A DNA stretch of 64,000 bases from Micrococcaceae bacterium Sec5.1 (GCA_039636795.1 CP143430.1:1364001-1428000); one strand, 5' to 3'. Positions 44,632-53,348 are shown, numbered from the stretch's first letter. A program made the numbers and translations. The notes: generated by a model from the sequence alone, not told the origin.

Positions 44632-44731
44632 GAAAACGTAGACGCATATAGGCGCACCTGCCCGCACTCAGCTTCCGCGTGATTCCGGGGTTTTTGCACC
44701 TACTCGCATGCCCTCGCAACACCTAGCCTCA

Positions 44732-44776
44732 GACTTAAAATCCGCGTGTTGTGGGTTCGAGTCCCACCTGGGGCAC
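44732..44776 (+). other. attR: displaced tRNA-Leu 3' fragment
   Basis: Exact 45-bp copy of 41557-41601, without the 5' half of a tRNA. This is the original 3' end of the tRNA gene displaced by integration. A terminator hairpin directly after it (44782-44809) was probably the tRNA gene's original terminator. Confidence 0.85.
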
Positions 44777-44781
44777 ACATC

Positions 44782-44809
44782 GGAAGGGGAGGACGTTTCC
44801 TCCCCTTCC
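44782..44809 (+). terminator. Terminator next to attR
   Basis: GGAAGGGGAGGA and its complement form a perfect 12-base stem with loop CGTT, followed by atttgtc. Probably the native terminator of tRNA-Leu before integration. Confidence 0.8.
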
Positions 44810-44883
44810 ATTTGTCGGCCCTTCTTCAGAGACTTTTCCCAGCAGGCTCGTAGATTCCCCACAGGCAACGAGTGTTATAGGGA

Positions 44884-44899
44884 TGTGACCTGAATCACT
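44884..44899. promoter_or_regulatory. CRP-like site upstream of the binding protein
   Basis: TGTGACCTGAATCACT matches the CRP/GlxR pattern TGTGA-N6-TCACA with one mismatch. It lies 100 bases before the start codon of the branched-chain amino-acid type binding protein. A similar site precedes the livHMGF operon. Confidence 0.6.
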
Positions 44900-44998
44900 T
44901 ATCTTCCCGGATCAATTGCACTAGTTTGAGTCTTAATCAGGAACACCTGAGTTATCGCATCAAAGGCAGTTCGCACCTTTCGATCGAGGAGACAACGA

Positions 44999-46354
44999 AT
45001 GTTTGATCTTTCCCAAGCGGCGCCCCGAGCCGCCAAGCTTACAGCGCTTGGCATTGGGGTTGCCCTCCTGGCCACAGCTTGTGGTGGGTCCTCCACGCCG
45101 AGCCAGACCGGGTCCAGTTCCGCCGCCGCGGCAGGCATCTCCTGCCCGGCTCCGAGTGCAGGGGCGGGAGCCAGCAACAGCCAGGCTGCTACCAACACGG
45201 GACCCGTACCTCCCTCGACCACCACTACCTCCACTCCTCTGAAACTTGGATCGCTTCTGCCGACAACGGGGTCGCTCGCGTTCCTCGGCCCACCCGAAGT
45301 TGCTGGCGTCAACCTCGGTATCAAGGAAGTCAATGATGCTGGCGGCGTTCTCGGCGCTCCCGTTTCGGTGGTGCACCGTGACTCTGGTGACACCAAGACC
45401 GACATCGCAACCCAGTCCACCACCGCCCTCCTGGGCCAGGGCGTGAGCGCCATTATTGGGGCGGCCTCGTCCGGTGTTTCCAAGACGGTCATCAACCAGA
45501 TCACAGGCGCAGGTGTGCTTCAGTTCTCCCCGGCAAATACGTCGCCCGACTTCACAACATGGGATGACAAGGGCCTCTACTGGCGCACGGCACCCTCCGA
45601 CGTCCTGCAGGGCAAGGTTCTCGGCAACTACATGGCCACCTGCGGCGCTCAGACCGTCGGCATGATCGTCCTCAACGACGCGTACGGAACCGGCTTGCAG
45701 AAGAACGTTAAGGCGGCCTTTGAAGCTGCCGGCGGCAAGGTGGTAGCCGAGGAACTGTTCAATACCGGCGACACCCAATTCAGCAGCCAGGTGGACAAGG
45801 TCATTGCGGCAAAGCCCGACGCCATTGTCCTGATCACATTTGATGAAGCCAAGAGCATTATTCCACTTGTCACAGGCAAGGGGGCAAAGCCCGGACAGCT
45901 GTTCCTGGTTGATGGCAACACCACCGACTACAGCAAGGACTTCCAACCGGGCACGCTCACTGGCGCTCACGGAACATTCCCTGGCACTTTCGCGGCCGAA
46001 TCGTTCACCAAGTCACTTCTTAGTGTGGATCCGGCTTTGAAGGACTTCACGTACGGCGGTGAGTCTTACGATGCAGTAAACCTGATTGCTCTCGCCGCTG
46101 AGGAAGCCAAGAGCACCAAGGGCGCTGATATCGCAGCCAAGCTCAAGGACGTATCGCAGGGTGGCGAGAAGTGCAACAACTTCGCCAGCTGCGTCACGTT
46201 GCTTCGTAACGGCAAGGACATCGACTACGACGGCCAGTCGGGTCCAATCACGTTCTCGGATGCGGGTGACCCGACGGAAGCCTATATCGGCATCTATCAA
46301 TACACCAACGAGAATAAGCTAATGCCCGTGAAGGCGGAGTTCGGCAAGCTCTAA
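44999..46354 (+). CDS. Branched-chain amino-acid type ABC substrate-binding lipoprotein
   Basis: Extracellular receptor of the LivK/Peripla_BP_6 type. 451 residues from ATG 44999 with GAGGAGA upstream. Lipobox LLATAC, lipid Cys28, then about 45 residues of Ser/Thr/Pro-rich tether. The domain begins LKLGSLLPTTGSLAFLGPPE and continues with GVSAIIGAASSGVSKTVINQ and MIVLNDAYGTGLQ. Unusually long C-terminal part has two cysteines (KCNNFASCVTL). It converges on livF, and both sets have CRP-like sites, so it should serve that transporter. The ligand may be an amino acid, amide or urea-type compound. Confidence 0.92.
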   Translation: MFDLSQAAPRAAKLTALGIGVALLATACGGSSTPSQTGSSSAAAAGISCPAPSAGAGASNSQAATNTGPVPPSTTTTSTPLKLGSLLPTTGSLAFLGPPEVAGVNLGIKEVNDAGGVLGAPVSVVHRDSGDTKTDIATQSTTALLGQGVSAIIGAASSGVSKTVINQITGAGVLQFSPANTSPDFTTWDDKGLYWRTAPSDVLQGKVLGNYMATCGAQTVGMIVLNDAYGTGLQKNVKAAFEAAGGKVVAEELFNTGDTQFSSQVDKVIAAKPDAIVLITFDEAKSIIPLVTGKGAKPGQLFLVDGNTTDYSKDFQPGTLTGAHGTFPGTFAAESFTKSLLSVDPALKDFTYGGESYDAVNLIALAAEEAKSTKGADIAAKLKDVSQGGEKCNNFASCVTLLRNGKDIDYDGQSGPITFSDAGDPTEAYIGIYQYTNENKLMPVKAEFGKL

Positions 46355-46374
46355 GCCAAGGCCCGGCTAGACCG

Positions 46375-46426
46375 CAACACAGAACAGGTCCCCTTCCTCT
46401 CCAGGAAGGGGACCTGTTCTGTGTTG
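46375..46426. terminator. Two-way terminator between binding protein and livF
   Basis: Perfect 23-base arms (CAACACAGAACAGGTCCCCT and the next three bases, exact complement on the other side) with a 6-base loop. It lies between converging genes. Unusually long and perfect stem. Confidence 0.88.
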
Positions 46427-46544
46427 TCGGGCTCGGTGTGCGTGCTTGAGGGCGGGTTTGGGGAGCAGAGTGGGCCCGCAACGGGCAGGGAACGGCTGAG
46501 GGCCCTGGGTATACCCAGAGCCCTCCGTGCGTGTAAAGCGGCTG

Positions 46545-47315
46545 CTAGACCTCGTCGGCCAGCGTCCCCAAGTACAACTGGATGACCTTGGGGTCCTTCA
46601 TGAGCTCGCGTCCAGTGCCTGTGTAGGCGTCCTTCCCTTGGTCCAGGACGTAACCGCGGTCGCAGATCTGCAGGCAACGGCGGGCGTTCTGTTCCACCAT
46701 GATGACTGAGACGCCGGCGCGGTTGATCTCGTGGACCCGAAGGAAGGTCTCGTCCTGCTTGACGGGGGAGAGACCCGCCGAAGGCTCATCGAGCAGGAGC
46801 ACTGCAGGATCCATCATGAGTGCCCGCCCCATGGCGACCATCTGGCGTTCACCGCCTGAGAGGGAACCGGCTCGCTGGGCACGTCGCTTGGCCAGTTCGG
46901 GGAAGAGGCTGGCAACGAAGTCGAAGCGCTCGGCGAACGCCTTGGGCCGCTGGAACATGCCCATCTGGAGGTTCTCTTCGATGGTGAGCGTGGCGAACAC
47001 GTTGTTGGTCTGGGGGACAAAGCCGACGCCCTGGGTGACAAGCTTGTTGGCCTTCAATCCTGTGAGATCCTGACCCCGGACTATTACAGTGCCGGAGTGG
47101 ACCTTGACCAGGCCGAACATGGCCTTCAGCAGGGTGGATTTACCGGCGCCGTTGGGTCCAATAATACCGATCAATTCACCCTTGCGTGCCTCGATGGAGC
47201 AACCGTTGAGGATATTGACGCCAGGAATGTAGCCCGCCACCAGGTTGGTGACTTTGACGACCGAATCGCTGGCTGGGGCATCTGCCGAGGCGGGCATTGC
47301 GCTGGTGCTGCTCAT
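46545..47315 (-). CDS. livF: Branched-chain amino-acid type ABC importer ATPase LivF
   Basis: 256 residues. Walker A GPNGAGKST (about 52-60), signature LSGGERQMVAMGRAL, Walker B VLLLDEPSAGLSP, and His switch IMVEQNAR, the LivF-specific form (VEQN). An N-terminal extension of about 18 residues is rich in Ala/Ser. Last gene of livHMGF; its start overlaps the livG stop by 4 bp. Confidence 0.93.
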   Translation of the reverse strand: MSSTSAMPASADAPASDSVVKVTNLVAGYIPGVNILNGCSIEARKGELIGIIGPNGAGKSTLLKAMFGLVKVHSGTVIVRGQDLTGLKANKLVTQGVGFVPQTNNVFATLTIEENLQMGMFQRPKAFAERFDFVASLFPELAKRRAQRAGSLSGGERQMVAMGRALMMDPAVLLLDEPSAGLSPVKQDETFLRVHEINRAGVSVIMVEQNARRCLQICDRGYVLDQGKDAYTGTGRELMKDPKVIQLYLGTLADEV

Positions 47316-48385
47316 TTCCCGTCCTCCTTCTTGGTTTCTACGATGTCGGACAGGATGCCTGCGTCTTCGGTTCCCACTACCGACTCTTCGTCGGCCTCAA
47401 GTTCTGCCTCGAGCACCTTGATGCCTTCTGCGTCGCCGAGGTCAACGTCGTGGTGCGCGCCAAGGTAAGCATCGATCACGGCGGGGTTCTTCATGACTTC
47501 CACGGGAGGGCCTTCGGCCACGATCTTTCCTTCTGCCATGACTACTACCCAGTCTGCGATGTGGCGCACCATGTTCATATCGTGCTCCACGAACAGGACC
47601 GTCATGCCTTCAGCCTTGAGGTTTTTGATGTGGTCCAGGAGGGACTGGGTCAGTGCGGGGTTCACGCCGGCCATGGGCTCGTCGAGCATGACGAGCTTGG
47701 GCTTCACCATGAGGGATCGTGCCATCTCCAGGAGCTTACGCTGGCCGCCGGAGAGGGAAGCGGCGTAGTCATCCCTCTTGGTGTCCAGCTTGAACTTCTC
47801 CAAGAGCACGTGTGCCTGTGCCGTGATCTCCTTCTCCCGGCCACCCCACATGCCCTTGAACAGGGCTTTGGAAAGACGCTCGCCCGGCTGGTCCGCTGCA
47901 CCGAGCCGCATGTTTTCCATGACTGTCAGCTTGCCCATGACCTTGGTCAGCTGGAATGTCCGCACCATGCCCATGCGGGCCACTTTGTAGGACGAGACGC
48001 CGGCAATACTGTTTCCTTCGAACTGCCACTTGCCCGTGTTTGGCGTGTCGAAGCCGGTGAGCAAGTTGAACAGGGTGGTCTTGCCGGCACCGTTTGGCCC
48101 GATCAATGCGGTGATCTTGTGGCGGGGGATCTCCAGGTATTCCACGTCCACGGCGTTGATGCCGCCGAAGGAGCGGGTGACGTTTTCGGCCACGACGATC
48201 GGATCGCGCTTCTTGCAGCCAGGGGTATTTTCCCCGACCGCAATAGGACGCGAATCGGTCATGTAGTCGATGCCTGACTCGTCGCTTGGGATGGCGCGGT
48301 GGGCTGAGCCACCAGTGCCGGAAGGGGTAACGGGGTTGACTGGGTTGACTGGGTTGTTGCTGTTTGGTTCGTTGGTCTCACTCAT
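47312..48385 (-). CDS. livG: Branched-chain amino-acid type ABC importer ATPase LivG
   Basis: 357 residues, longer than the usual 255-300. Core: Walker A GPNGAGKTT, signature LSGGQRKLLEMARSL, Walker B LVMLDEPMAGVNP, and LFVEHDMNMV. The N-terminal 60 residues are disordered with three NPV units (encoded by 9-bp repeats), and the last 40 residues are an acidic tail. It overlaps livF and livM by 4 bp. Confidence 0.92.
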   Translation of the reverse strand: MSETNEPNSNNPVNPVNPVTPSGTGGSAHRAIPSDESGIDYMTDSRPIAVGENTPGCKKRDPIVVAENVTRSFGGINAVDVEYLEIPRHKITALIGPNGAGKTTLFNLLTGFDTPNTGKWQFEGNSIAGVSSYKVARMGMVRTFQLTKVMGKLTVMENMRLGAADQPGERLSKALFKGMWGGREKEITAQAHVLLEKFKLDTKRDDYAASLSGGQRKLLEMARSLMVKPKLVMLDEPMAGVNPALTQSLLDHIKNLKAEGMTVLFVEHDMNMVRHIADWVVVMAEGKIVAEGPPVEVMKNPAVIDAYLGAHHDVDLGDAEGIKVLEAELEADEESVVGTEDAGILSDIVETKKEDGK

Positions 48386-49350
48386 GCGAAAGCAAGCTCC
48401 TTCTTATTGCCGAAGACGCCTTGCGGGCGGAAGATCATCAGGAGCATCAGTGCCACACCAACAAGGATGTAGCGCAGCTGGCCGGCCTGAACGGTGGTCA
48501 GCCAGGTGACGACTCCGGATTCGATGAGCCCATAAAGCAGGCTCTGCGTCAGCGAGAGCACTACCCAGAAGATCATGGCTCCGATCACCGGGCCCAGGAC
48601 GGTGGCCATGCCACCGAGCAGGAGGCAGGTCCAAAGGAAGAACGTGAGCTCAGTGCCGTAGTTGGAGGGCTGGACGGCGCCGCGGGGGAGGGTGAAGATC
48701 ATGCCGGCGAGGGCGCCCAGGATGCCACCAATAATGAGGGCCTGCATCTTGTAGGAATAGACATTCTTGCCGAGTGACCGCACCGCGTTCTCATCCTCGC
48801 GGATGCCCTTCAGGACGCGCCCCCAAGGGCTGCGCATCAGCAGCCAGACCAGCAGGCAGCAGATAATGACCAGGCCCCAACCCACAACCCGGATAAAGAA
48901 GTCACGGTTGTTCATTCCCATGTAGGACCCCTCAGGGAAGGGATTCATGGAGTAGAAGCCACCCTCGAATGCGGCCAGGCCGTTTGCCGAACCCGTGACG
49001 CTGGTGAGTTGGTTGGTAGTGACGACGTAGCGCACAATTTCCGCTGCTGCGATAGTGACGATAGCGAGGTAGTCCGCCCGCAGGCGCAGTGTTGGAATAC
49101 CCAGGATGAACGCGAAGATTACCGAACACAGGACCGCGATAAGCAGGCCGATGAAGAACGGAGTTTTGAAAGTCAACGTGGAGATGGCGAAGCCGTAGGC
49201 GCCCACTGCCATGAAACCGGCCTGACCGAAGTTCAACAGGCCTGAGTAGCCGAAGTGTACGGCCAGGCCCAAAGCGGCAAGCGCGTAGGCCGCCGTCGTC
49301 GGGCTGAACAATTCGCCAAGGGCGCTGGAAAGAATAAATCCGAAGTCCAT
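48382..49350 (-). CDS. livM: Branched-chain amino-acid type ABC importer permease LivM
   Basis: 322 residues, BPD_transp_2 fold with eight or more helices. LivM text: HFGYSGLLNFGQAGFMAVGA near the start, PTLRLRADYLAIVTIAAAEI, and the coupling loop LMRSPWGRVLKGIREDENAV. Lies 9 bp after livH and overlaps livG. Membrane partner of LivH. Confidence 0.93.
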   Translation of the reverse strand: MDFGFILSSALGELFSPTTAAYALAALGLAVHFGYSGLLNFGQAGFMAVGAYGFAISTLTFKTPFFIGLLIAVLCSVIFAFILGIPTLRLRADYLAIVTIAAAEIVRYVVTTNQLTSVTGSANGLAAFEGGFYSMNPFPEGSYMGMNNRDFFIRVVGWGLVIICCLLVWLLMRSPWGRVLKGIREDENAVRSLGKNVYSYKMQALIIGGILGALAGMIFTLPRGAVQPSNYGTELTFFLWTCLLLGGMATVLGPVIGAMIFWVVLSLTQSLLYGLIESGVVTWLTTVQAGQLRYILVGVALMLLMIFRPQGVFGNKKELAFA

Positions 49351-49359
49351 GGCCCGCTC

Positions 49360-50694
49360 CTAACCCACACGCTCACGCCGGCCGAGGATACCCTGCGGTC
49401 GGAACAGAAGAACAACAATCATGATGAACAAAGCGCCAACGTACTTGAGGTCGGCAGGGAGGCCAAAGACCGTGGTCAGCTCCACGAAGATTCCGACGAC
49501 GATGGAGCCGAGCAGGGCGCCGAAGACGGTGCCCAGGCCACCGAGCGTCACGCCGGCGAAGATGAGCAGCAGGATTTGCGAGCCCATGTCGAACGTCACC
49601 CCGGGCCGGTAGTAGGCCCACAGGATGCCGCCGAGGGAAGCCAGGACGCCGCCAACGATCCATACGAGCCGGATGACCGAGTCGACGTCGATGCCCGAAG
49701 CCGCGGCCAGAGCCGGGTTGTCGGCCACCGCACGGGTTGCCTTACCAAGACGGGTCTTCAGCAGGACTATGCCGATCATGGCAATCACCACGGCACTGAT
49801 CAACAGGGACCAGAGGTTGTTCGGAGAGATGGAAATGGGCCCGATCTGGACCTCGGCGCTTTGGGCTCCGGGCAGCTGTTGGGTGGCGCCGCCGAAGAAG
49901 AACTGGATGACGTAGCGGATAGCCAGGGCAAGGCCGATGCTGACAATCATCATGGGCACCAGGCCCGAGCCGCGCCGCCGCAAAGGCCGCCAGAGCCCGG
50001 CATCCTGGACATACCCGAAGAGCCCGCCGCCGATCAGCGACAGCAGGATGGCCAGCCAGAACGGCAACCCAAAACTGTTGAGCATGAAGACGAGCACGGC
50101 ACCCATGGTCACCATCTCGCCGTGGGCGAAGTTGGTAAGGCCTGTGGTGCCGAAGATAAGGGACAGGCCGACGGAGGCAAGTGCCAGCAGCAGGCCGAAG
50201 CTCAGCCCGGCAACCAGGCGGTTGAGGAGGTTTTGGCCGAAGTCTTGTTGCTGGACGACGATGCCCTTACCGAAGGCGAAGATGACTGACAGGTTGGACG
50301 TCTGGCTGAAGGTGACATCGCGGGGGTTCTCCTGACCATCGGCAAGTTTGATGCCTTGGGGCAAGGTGGAGGTATCCAGCTCAACTCTGTACGTGCCTTG
50401 TGTGGGGACGCCTATGTTCCAGGCGCCGTTGGCTCCGGAAGTTGCTTCGCCCTCAAACCCGTTGCCCGAGGCCTTGATCTTCACGCCCGGTATGGGAGCA
50501 CGGGCATCATCGCGGAGGAAGCCGCTGATATTGTCTTGGAAATTCGTTGGGGATGGCGAAGGCGAGGGGGTGGTTGCCTCCGCCGCGGGGGCGGCGATCA
50601 ACAGAGTGGCAATGAGGGCTGCGAAGAACGCCCCCACGGCTCTCTGCAGTCCCTTGGACCGTCTCATGGACGGGTCGCGCAGTGTGCTTCTCAA
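49360..50694 (-). CDS. livH: LivH-type permease with extra secreted N-terminal domain
   Basis: 444 residues from a TTG at 50694 with GGAGG eight bases upstream (ATG at 50667 has no ribosome site). Residues about 10-38 form a signal peptide (FFAALIATLLIAAPAAEA). A domain of about 90 residues follows, of carboxypeptidase-regulatory/Ig-like type (SGFLRDDARAPIPGVKIKAS, TYRVELDTSTLPQGI). The permease core begins near residue 140: GLTNFAHGEMVTMGAVLVFM and the coupling loop TRLGKATRAVADNPALAAAS. Normal LivH has about 300 residues, so the first 130 are an addition that should lie outside the cell. Confidence 0.9.
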   Translation of the reverse strand: MRSTLRDPSMRRSKGLQRAVGAFFAALIATLLIAAPAAEATTPSPSPSPTNFQDNISGFLRDDARAPIPGVKIKASGNGFEGEATSGANGAWNIGVPTQGTYRVELDTSTLPQGIKLADGQENPRDVTFSQTSNLSVIFAFGKGIVVQQQDFGQNLLNRLVAGLSFGLLLALASVGLSLIFGTTGLTNFAHGEMVTMGAVLVFMLNSFGLPFWLAILLSLIGGGLFGYVQDAGLWRPLRRRGSGLVPMMIVSIGLALAIRYVIQFFFGGATQQLPGAQSAEVQIGPISISPNNLWSLLISAVVIAMIGIVLLKTRLGKATRAVADNPALAAASGIDVDSVIRLVWIVGGVLASLGGILWAYYRPGVTFDMGSQILLLIFAGVTLGGLGTVFGALLGSIVVGIFVELTTVFGLPADLKYVGALFIMIVVLLFRPQGILGRRERVG

Positions 50695-51034
50695 AATGGA
50701 AACCTCCACAGTGGGGGTGGTCCCGGCTGCGCCATTGCAGCCGGTGCGAACGGTCATGGGGCTTGTGAACAGTTCTTGCCTAGCTGCCTCGATTGTGATC
50801 TAAGTCACCCATGTGTGGCCTATGTTACCGCTCAGTGCGGCTAAAAAATGCACAGCATAGAGGTCGGAAGATAGCGATCGGATAACAACTGTGAAGCTAT
50901 AGGCAACAAGAATCTCCCACATTCGTGTCACGGTTGAGTTTCGTCTGGGTGAACAAGGGAACTTTCCCTGCCCTGGGCGCGTGGTAATTGGTACCGTGAA
51001 TTATCACTTAGCCCTTTTCAGGAGGACACCCGCA
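50695..51034. promoter_or_regulatory. Divergent intergenic region of livH and BI-1 genes
   Basis: 340 bp without a supported gene. It holds the GGAGG of livH (50703-50707), a CGGCTGCG/TTGCAGCCG-like hairpin (50717-50736), the CRP-like site at 50794-50809, an AT-rich segment at 50840-50900, and the GGAGGA of the Bax-inhibitor gene (51021-51026). No other operator was recognised. Confidence 0.55.
50794..50809. promoter_or_regulatory. livH: CRP-like site upstream of livHMGF
   Basis: TGTGATCTAAGTCACC matches TGTGA-N6-TCACA with one mismatch and closely resembles the site at 44884-44899. It lies exactly 100 bases upstream of the livH start codon, like the other site. Confidence 0.6.
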
Positions 51035-51958
51035 ATGGCACTTGGCGGAAACCCTATCTTCAACGGAAAGAATTTCCGTGGAGCCAAACAGGCACCGCCT
51101 GTTCCGCAAAATCCGTATTCCAACCAGTACGGCCAGCAGTTTAGCCAAGCACCTGGTCGCGCGCCTGGGCAGGTCCTCGACGCCGGGTCCACTTGGTCCG
51201 CTTCGCAGCAGAACATGACCAACGAACAACTGCAGCAGATGTACAACCAGCCTGCAGCAGGACCTGCCGACACCGGCCGGATGACCTACGACGACGTCAT
51301 CATGAAGACCGTCGCCTGCCTTGTTGCCTTGGTCGTCGGCGCGGGCATCACGCTCTTTGTAGCACCGGCCCTGTCGAGCATGCTGATGATCGTCGGCGCG
51401 CTCGGGGGATTCGTCCTTGCCCTGGTCAATACCTTCAAGAAGCAGCCTTCGCCGGCACTGATTCTGGCATATGCGGGCCTTGAGGGACTCTTCCTCGGTG
51501 GCCTGACCCGGATACTTGACGGAATGTTCCCCGGCGTCGGCCTCCAGGCGGTCATCGGTACCTTGGCAGTCTTCGGCGTCACGCTGCTGCTCTTCAAGAG
51601 CGGCAAGGTCCGCGCCACACCCAAGATGGTGCGCTTCTTCATGATCGCCACCATCGGCTACGCCGTCTTTGCGCTGATCAACCTCGTCATGATGTGGACC
51701 GGTGCGGTTCAGGAACCGTTCGGCCTGCGCACAAGTATCACGATTGCAGGCATCCCGCTGGGTGTCTTCATTGGCATCCTGGCGATTGGCCTGGCAGCCT
51801 TCTCGCTCATCATGGACTTCACCAGCATCGAACAAGGCGTCCGTGCCGGCGCACCTGAGCGCTACTCCTGGATCGCTGCCTTCGGCCTGACCGTCACGCT
51901 GGTTTGGCTCTACGTCGAAATCATCCGGCTTCTGGCGATTTTGCGCGGCGACGACTAA
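51035..51958 (+). CDS. Bax inhibitor-1 / YccA family membrane protein
   Basis: 307 residues from ATG 51035 with GGAGGA upstream. About 90 hydrophilic residues rich in Gln/Pro/Asn (NPYSNQYGQQFSQAPGRAPG) precede seven helices. BI-1-like text: ALILAYAGLEGLFLGGLTRI-like segment with PSPALILAYAGLEGLFLGGL, and the conserved Asp near the end in LIMDFTSIEQG. Family members act as pH-dependent calcium leak channels or protease-associated proteins; function here is unknown. A strong terminator follows. Confidence 0.9.
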   Translation: MALGGNPIFNGKNFRGAKQAPPVPQNPYSNQYGQQFSQAPGRAPGQVLDAGSTWSASQQNMTNEQLQQMYNQPAAGPADTGRMTYDDVIMKTVACLVALVVGAGITLFVAPALSSMLMIVGALGGFVLALVNTFKKQPSPALILAYAGLEGLFLGGLTRILDGMFPGVGLQAVIGTLAVFGVTLLLFKSGKVRATPKMVRFFMIATIGYAVFALINLVMMWTGAVQEPFGLRTSITIAGIPLGVFIGILAIGLAAFSLIMDFTSIEQGVRAGAPERYSWIAAFGLTVTLVWLYVEIIRLLAILRGDD

Positions 51959-51975
51959 GTCCGCCCAGGTTCAAG

Positions 51976-52009
51976 AAAAATGCCCCCGAATTACTTCGGG
52001 GGCATTTTT
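51976..52009. terminator. Terminator after the BI-1 gene
   Basis: AAAAATGCCCCCGAA, loop TTAC, and exact complement ending in TTTTT. A textbook two-way terminator, also usable by the converging thiolase gene. Confidence 0.9.
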
Positions 52010-52055
52010 CTTTAAACGGGGACCTGGCTAAAACAGTGGCGTGGCCCAGCACACC

Positions 52056-53294
52056 TCAACTCAGGCGTTCGAAAACTACAGCCATTCCCTGGCCGCCTCC
52101 AACGCATAACGTGGCCAGGCCAAGGGTTCCGTCGCGTTCCTTCAAACCATTGAGGAGCGTGGTGGTCATGCGCGCTCCGGTCATACCGAAGGGGTGCCCC
52201 AGGGCAATGGCGCCACCGTGCACGTTGAGCTTCTGTGGGTCGATGCCAAGTTCACGGGCGCTCGCAACAACTTGGACGGCAAAGGCTTCGTTGAGCTCCA
52301 CGAGGTCGATGTCGTCAATCGTCAGTCCTGCCAGTGCCAACGCCCGCCGCGTTGACTCAACTGGTCCCATGCCCATGAGTTCGGGTGACAGGGCGGAAAC
52401 GGCGGTGGAGACAACTCGTGCCAACGGTTGAAGTCCAAGTTCGCGCGCGCGCGCGTCACTCATGACCAGGACGGCGGCGGCGCCGTCGTTCAGTGGGCAC
52501 GCATTCCCCGCCGTCACTGTGCCTTGGGGCCGGAAGACGGGGTCCAGGGCGGATACAGCCTCCAAGGTCACTCCCGCGCGAGGAGAGTCGTCCCGGTCAA
52601 CCAGGGTGCCGTCCTTGCGCATGTACGGTGTGATCTCTCGTGCGTAGAAACCCGAGGCAATGGCTGCTTCAGCGCGATTCTGGCTCAGCACGCCCCACTC
52701 GTCCTGCTCTGCCCGGCCGATTCCGTAGCTGGTGGCAACGTTCTCGGCTGTCTGGCCCATGGCGATATAGATATCGGGAAGCCTCCCGCCTAGCCGCGGA
52801 TCCGTCCAGGGAATATTCGACGCCGCCCGGGCCGCTGTCCGCTGGGCTGCTGATTCGAAGAGTGGGTTGTGATTGCCGACGTCGGTCTGTCCGGCCCCTG
52901 CCCAATTCTGGTATCTCGAGACACTTTCCACTCCGGCCGATACGATCGCGCTTGCTTCACCGGCTTTGATGGCGTGGAATGCCATCCGCAGCGTTTGCAG
53001 GCTGGACGCGCAGAAACGGTTGATGGTAGCTGCCGGTACTCGGTCCAGACTTGCGAGGACGGCGACGACCCGGGCCATGTTGGAGCCCGCTTCGCCACTG
53101 GGTTCGGCGCAGCCCAACAGGATGTCATCAAGGCCGCCTCCATCTTCGGCGGCAGGATCGAAAGCGGGAACTTTCGCGAGTGCGGCCTGCACCATGGCAG
53201 TCGCAAGGTCGTCGGGACGCTCGTCCTTAAGGGAGCCTTTGAAGGCCCGGCCAATTGGACTTCTGGCAGTGGAAACGATGACAGCCTCAGTCAT
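52056..53294 (-). CDS. Acetyl-CoA acetyltransferase (thiolase)
   Basis: Thiolase-fold enzyme that splits or condenses acyl-CoA, for beta-oxidation or acetoacetyl-CoA formation. 412 residues. Nucleophilic Cys95 in NRFCASSLQT, His367 in HGGAIALGHPFG, second Cys397 in LCVGGGQGMA: all three catalytic residues are present. It stands alone between a Bax-inhibitor gene and galK. The frame contains a CG-dinucleotide run (52441-52455, ARAR) that could be error-prone. Chain length preference is not predictable. Confidence 0.92.
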   Translation of the reverse strand: MTEAVIVSTARSPIGRAFKGSLKDERPDDLATAMVQAALAKVPAFDPAAEDGGGLDDILLGCAEPSGEAGSNMARVVAVLASLDRVPAATINRFCASSLQTLRMAFHAIKAGEASAIVSAGVESVSRYQNWAGAGQTDVGNHNPLFESAAQRTAARAASNIPWTDPRLGGRLPDIYIAMGQTAENVATSYGIGRAEQDEWGVLSQNRAEAAIASGFYAREITPYMRKDGTLVDRDDSPRAGVTLEAVSALDPVFRPQGTVTAGNACPLNDGAAAVLVMSDARARELGLQPLARVVSTAVSALSPELMGMGPVESTRRALALAGLTIDDIDLVELNEAFAVQVVASARELGIDPQKLNVHGGAIALGHPFGMTGARMTTTLLNGLKERDGTLGLATLCVGGGQGMAVVFERLS

Positions 53295-53348
53295 GGCCCC
53301 AGCTTACGCCCGGCATCTGGAGGGAAGACGGGCGTCAGCCGTGAAGGG

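Larger units (their letters stand above)
41602..44731. mobile_element. Integrated element at tRNA-Leu, no integrase
   Basis: DNA between the two 45-bp repeats. It holds a 62-residue ORF, a DUF6221 gene plus a fragment of a second copy, a frameshifted membrane-protein gene, an NDT/TIR-like protein, a frameshifted small gene and a membrane protein. Gene content is phage-like, and by eye third-position GC is lower than in the flanking core genes. Pairs of 11-bp repeats lie just inside each end. No integrase, replication or structural gene is present, so it is either a satellite moved in trans or a remnant after deletion. Confidence 0.75.

Noticed and set aside
44700..44780. Second tRNA-Leu gene at the right end of the element
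   Set aside because: Only the 3' 45 bases are present; there is no acceptor 5' strand or D arm, so it is an attachment-site fragment.
46351..46677. 108-residue minus-strand ORF continuing after livF
   Set aside because: Crosses the strong two-way terminator and partly mirrors the livF end; no family features.
52440..52456. CG dinucleotide run in the thiolase gene as a phase-variable switch
   Set aside because: The run is short and the gene is in frame with all catalytic residues on both sides; no evidence of variation.
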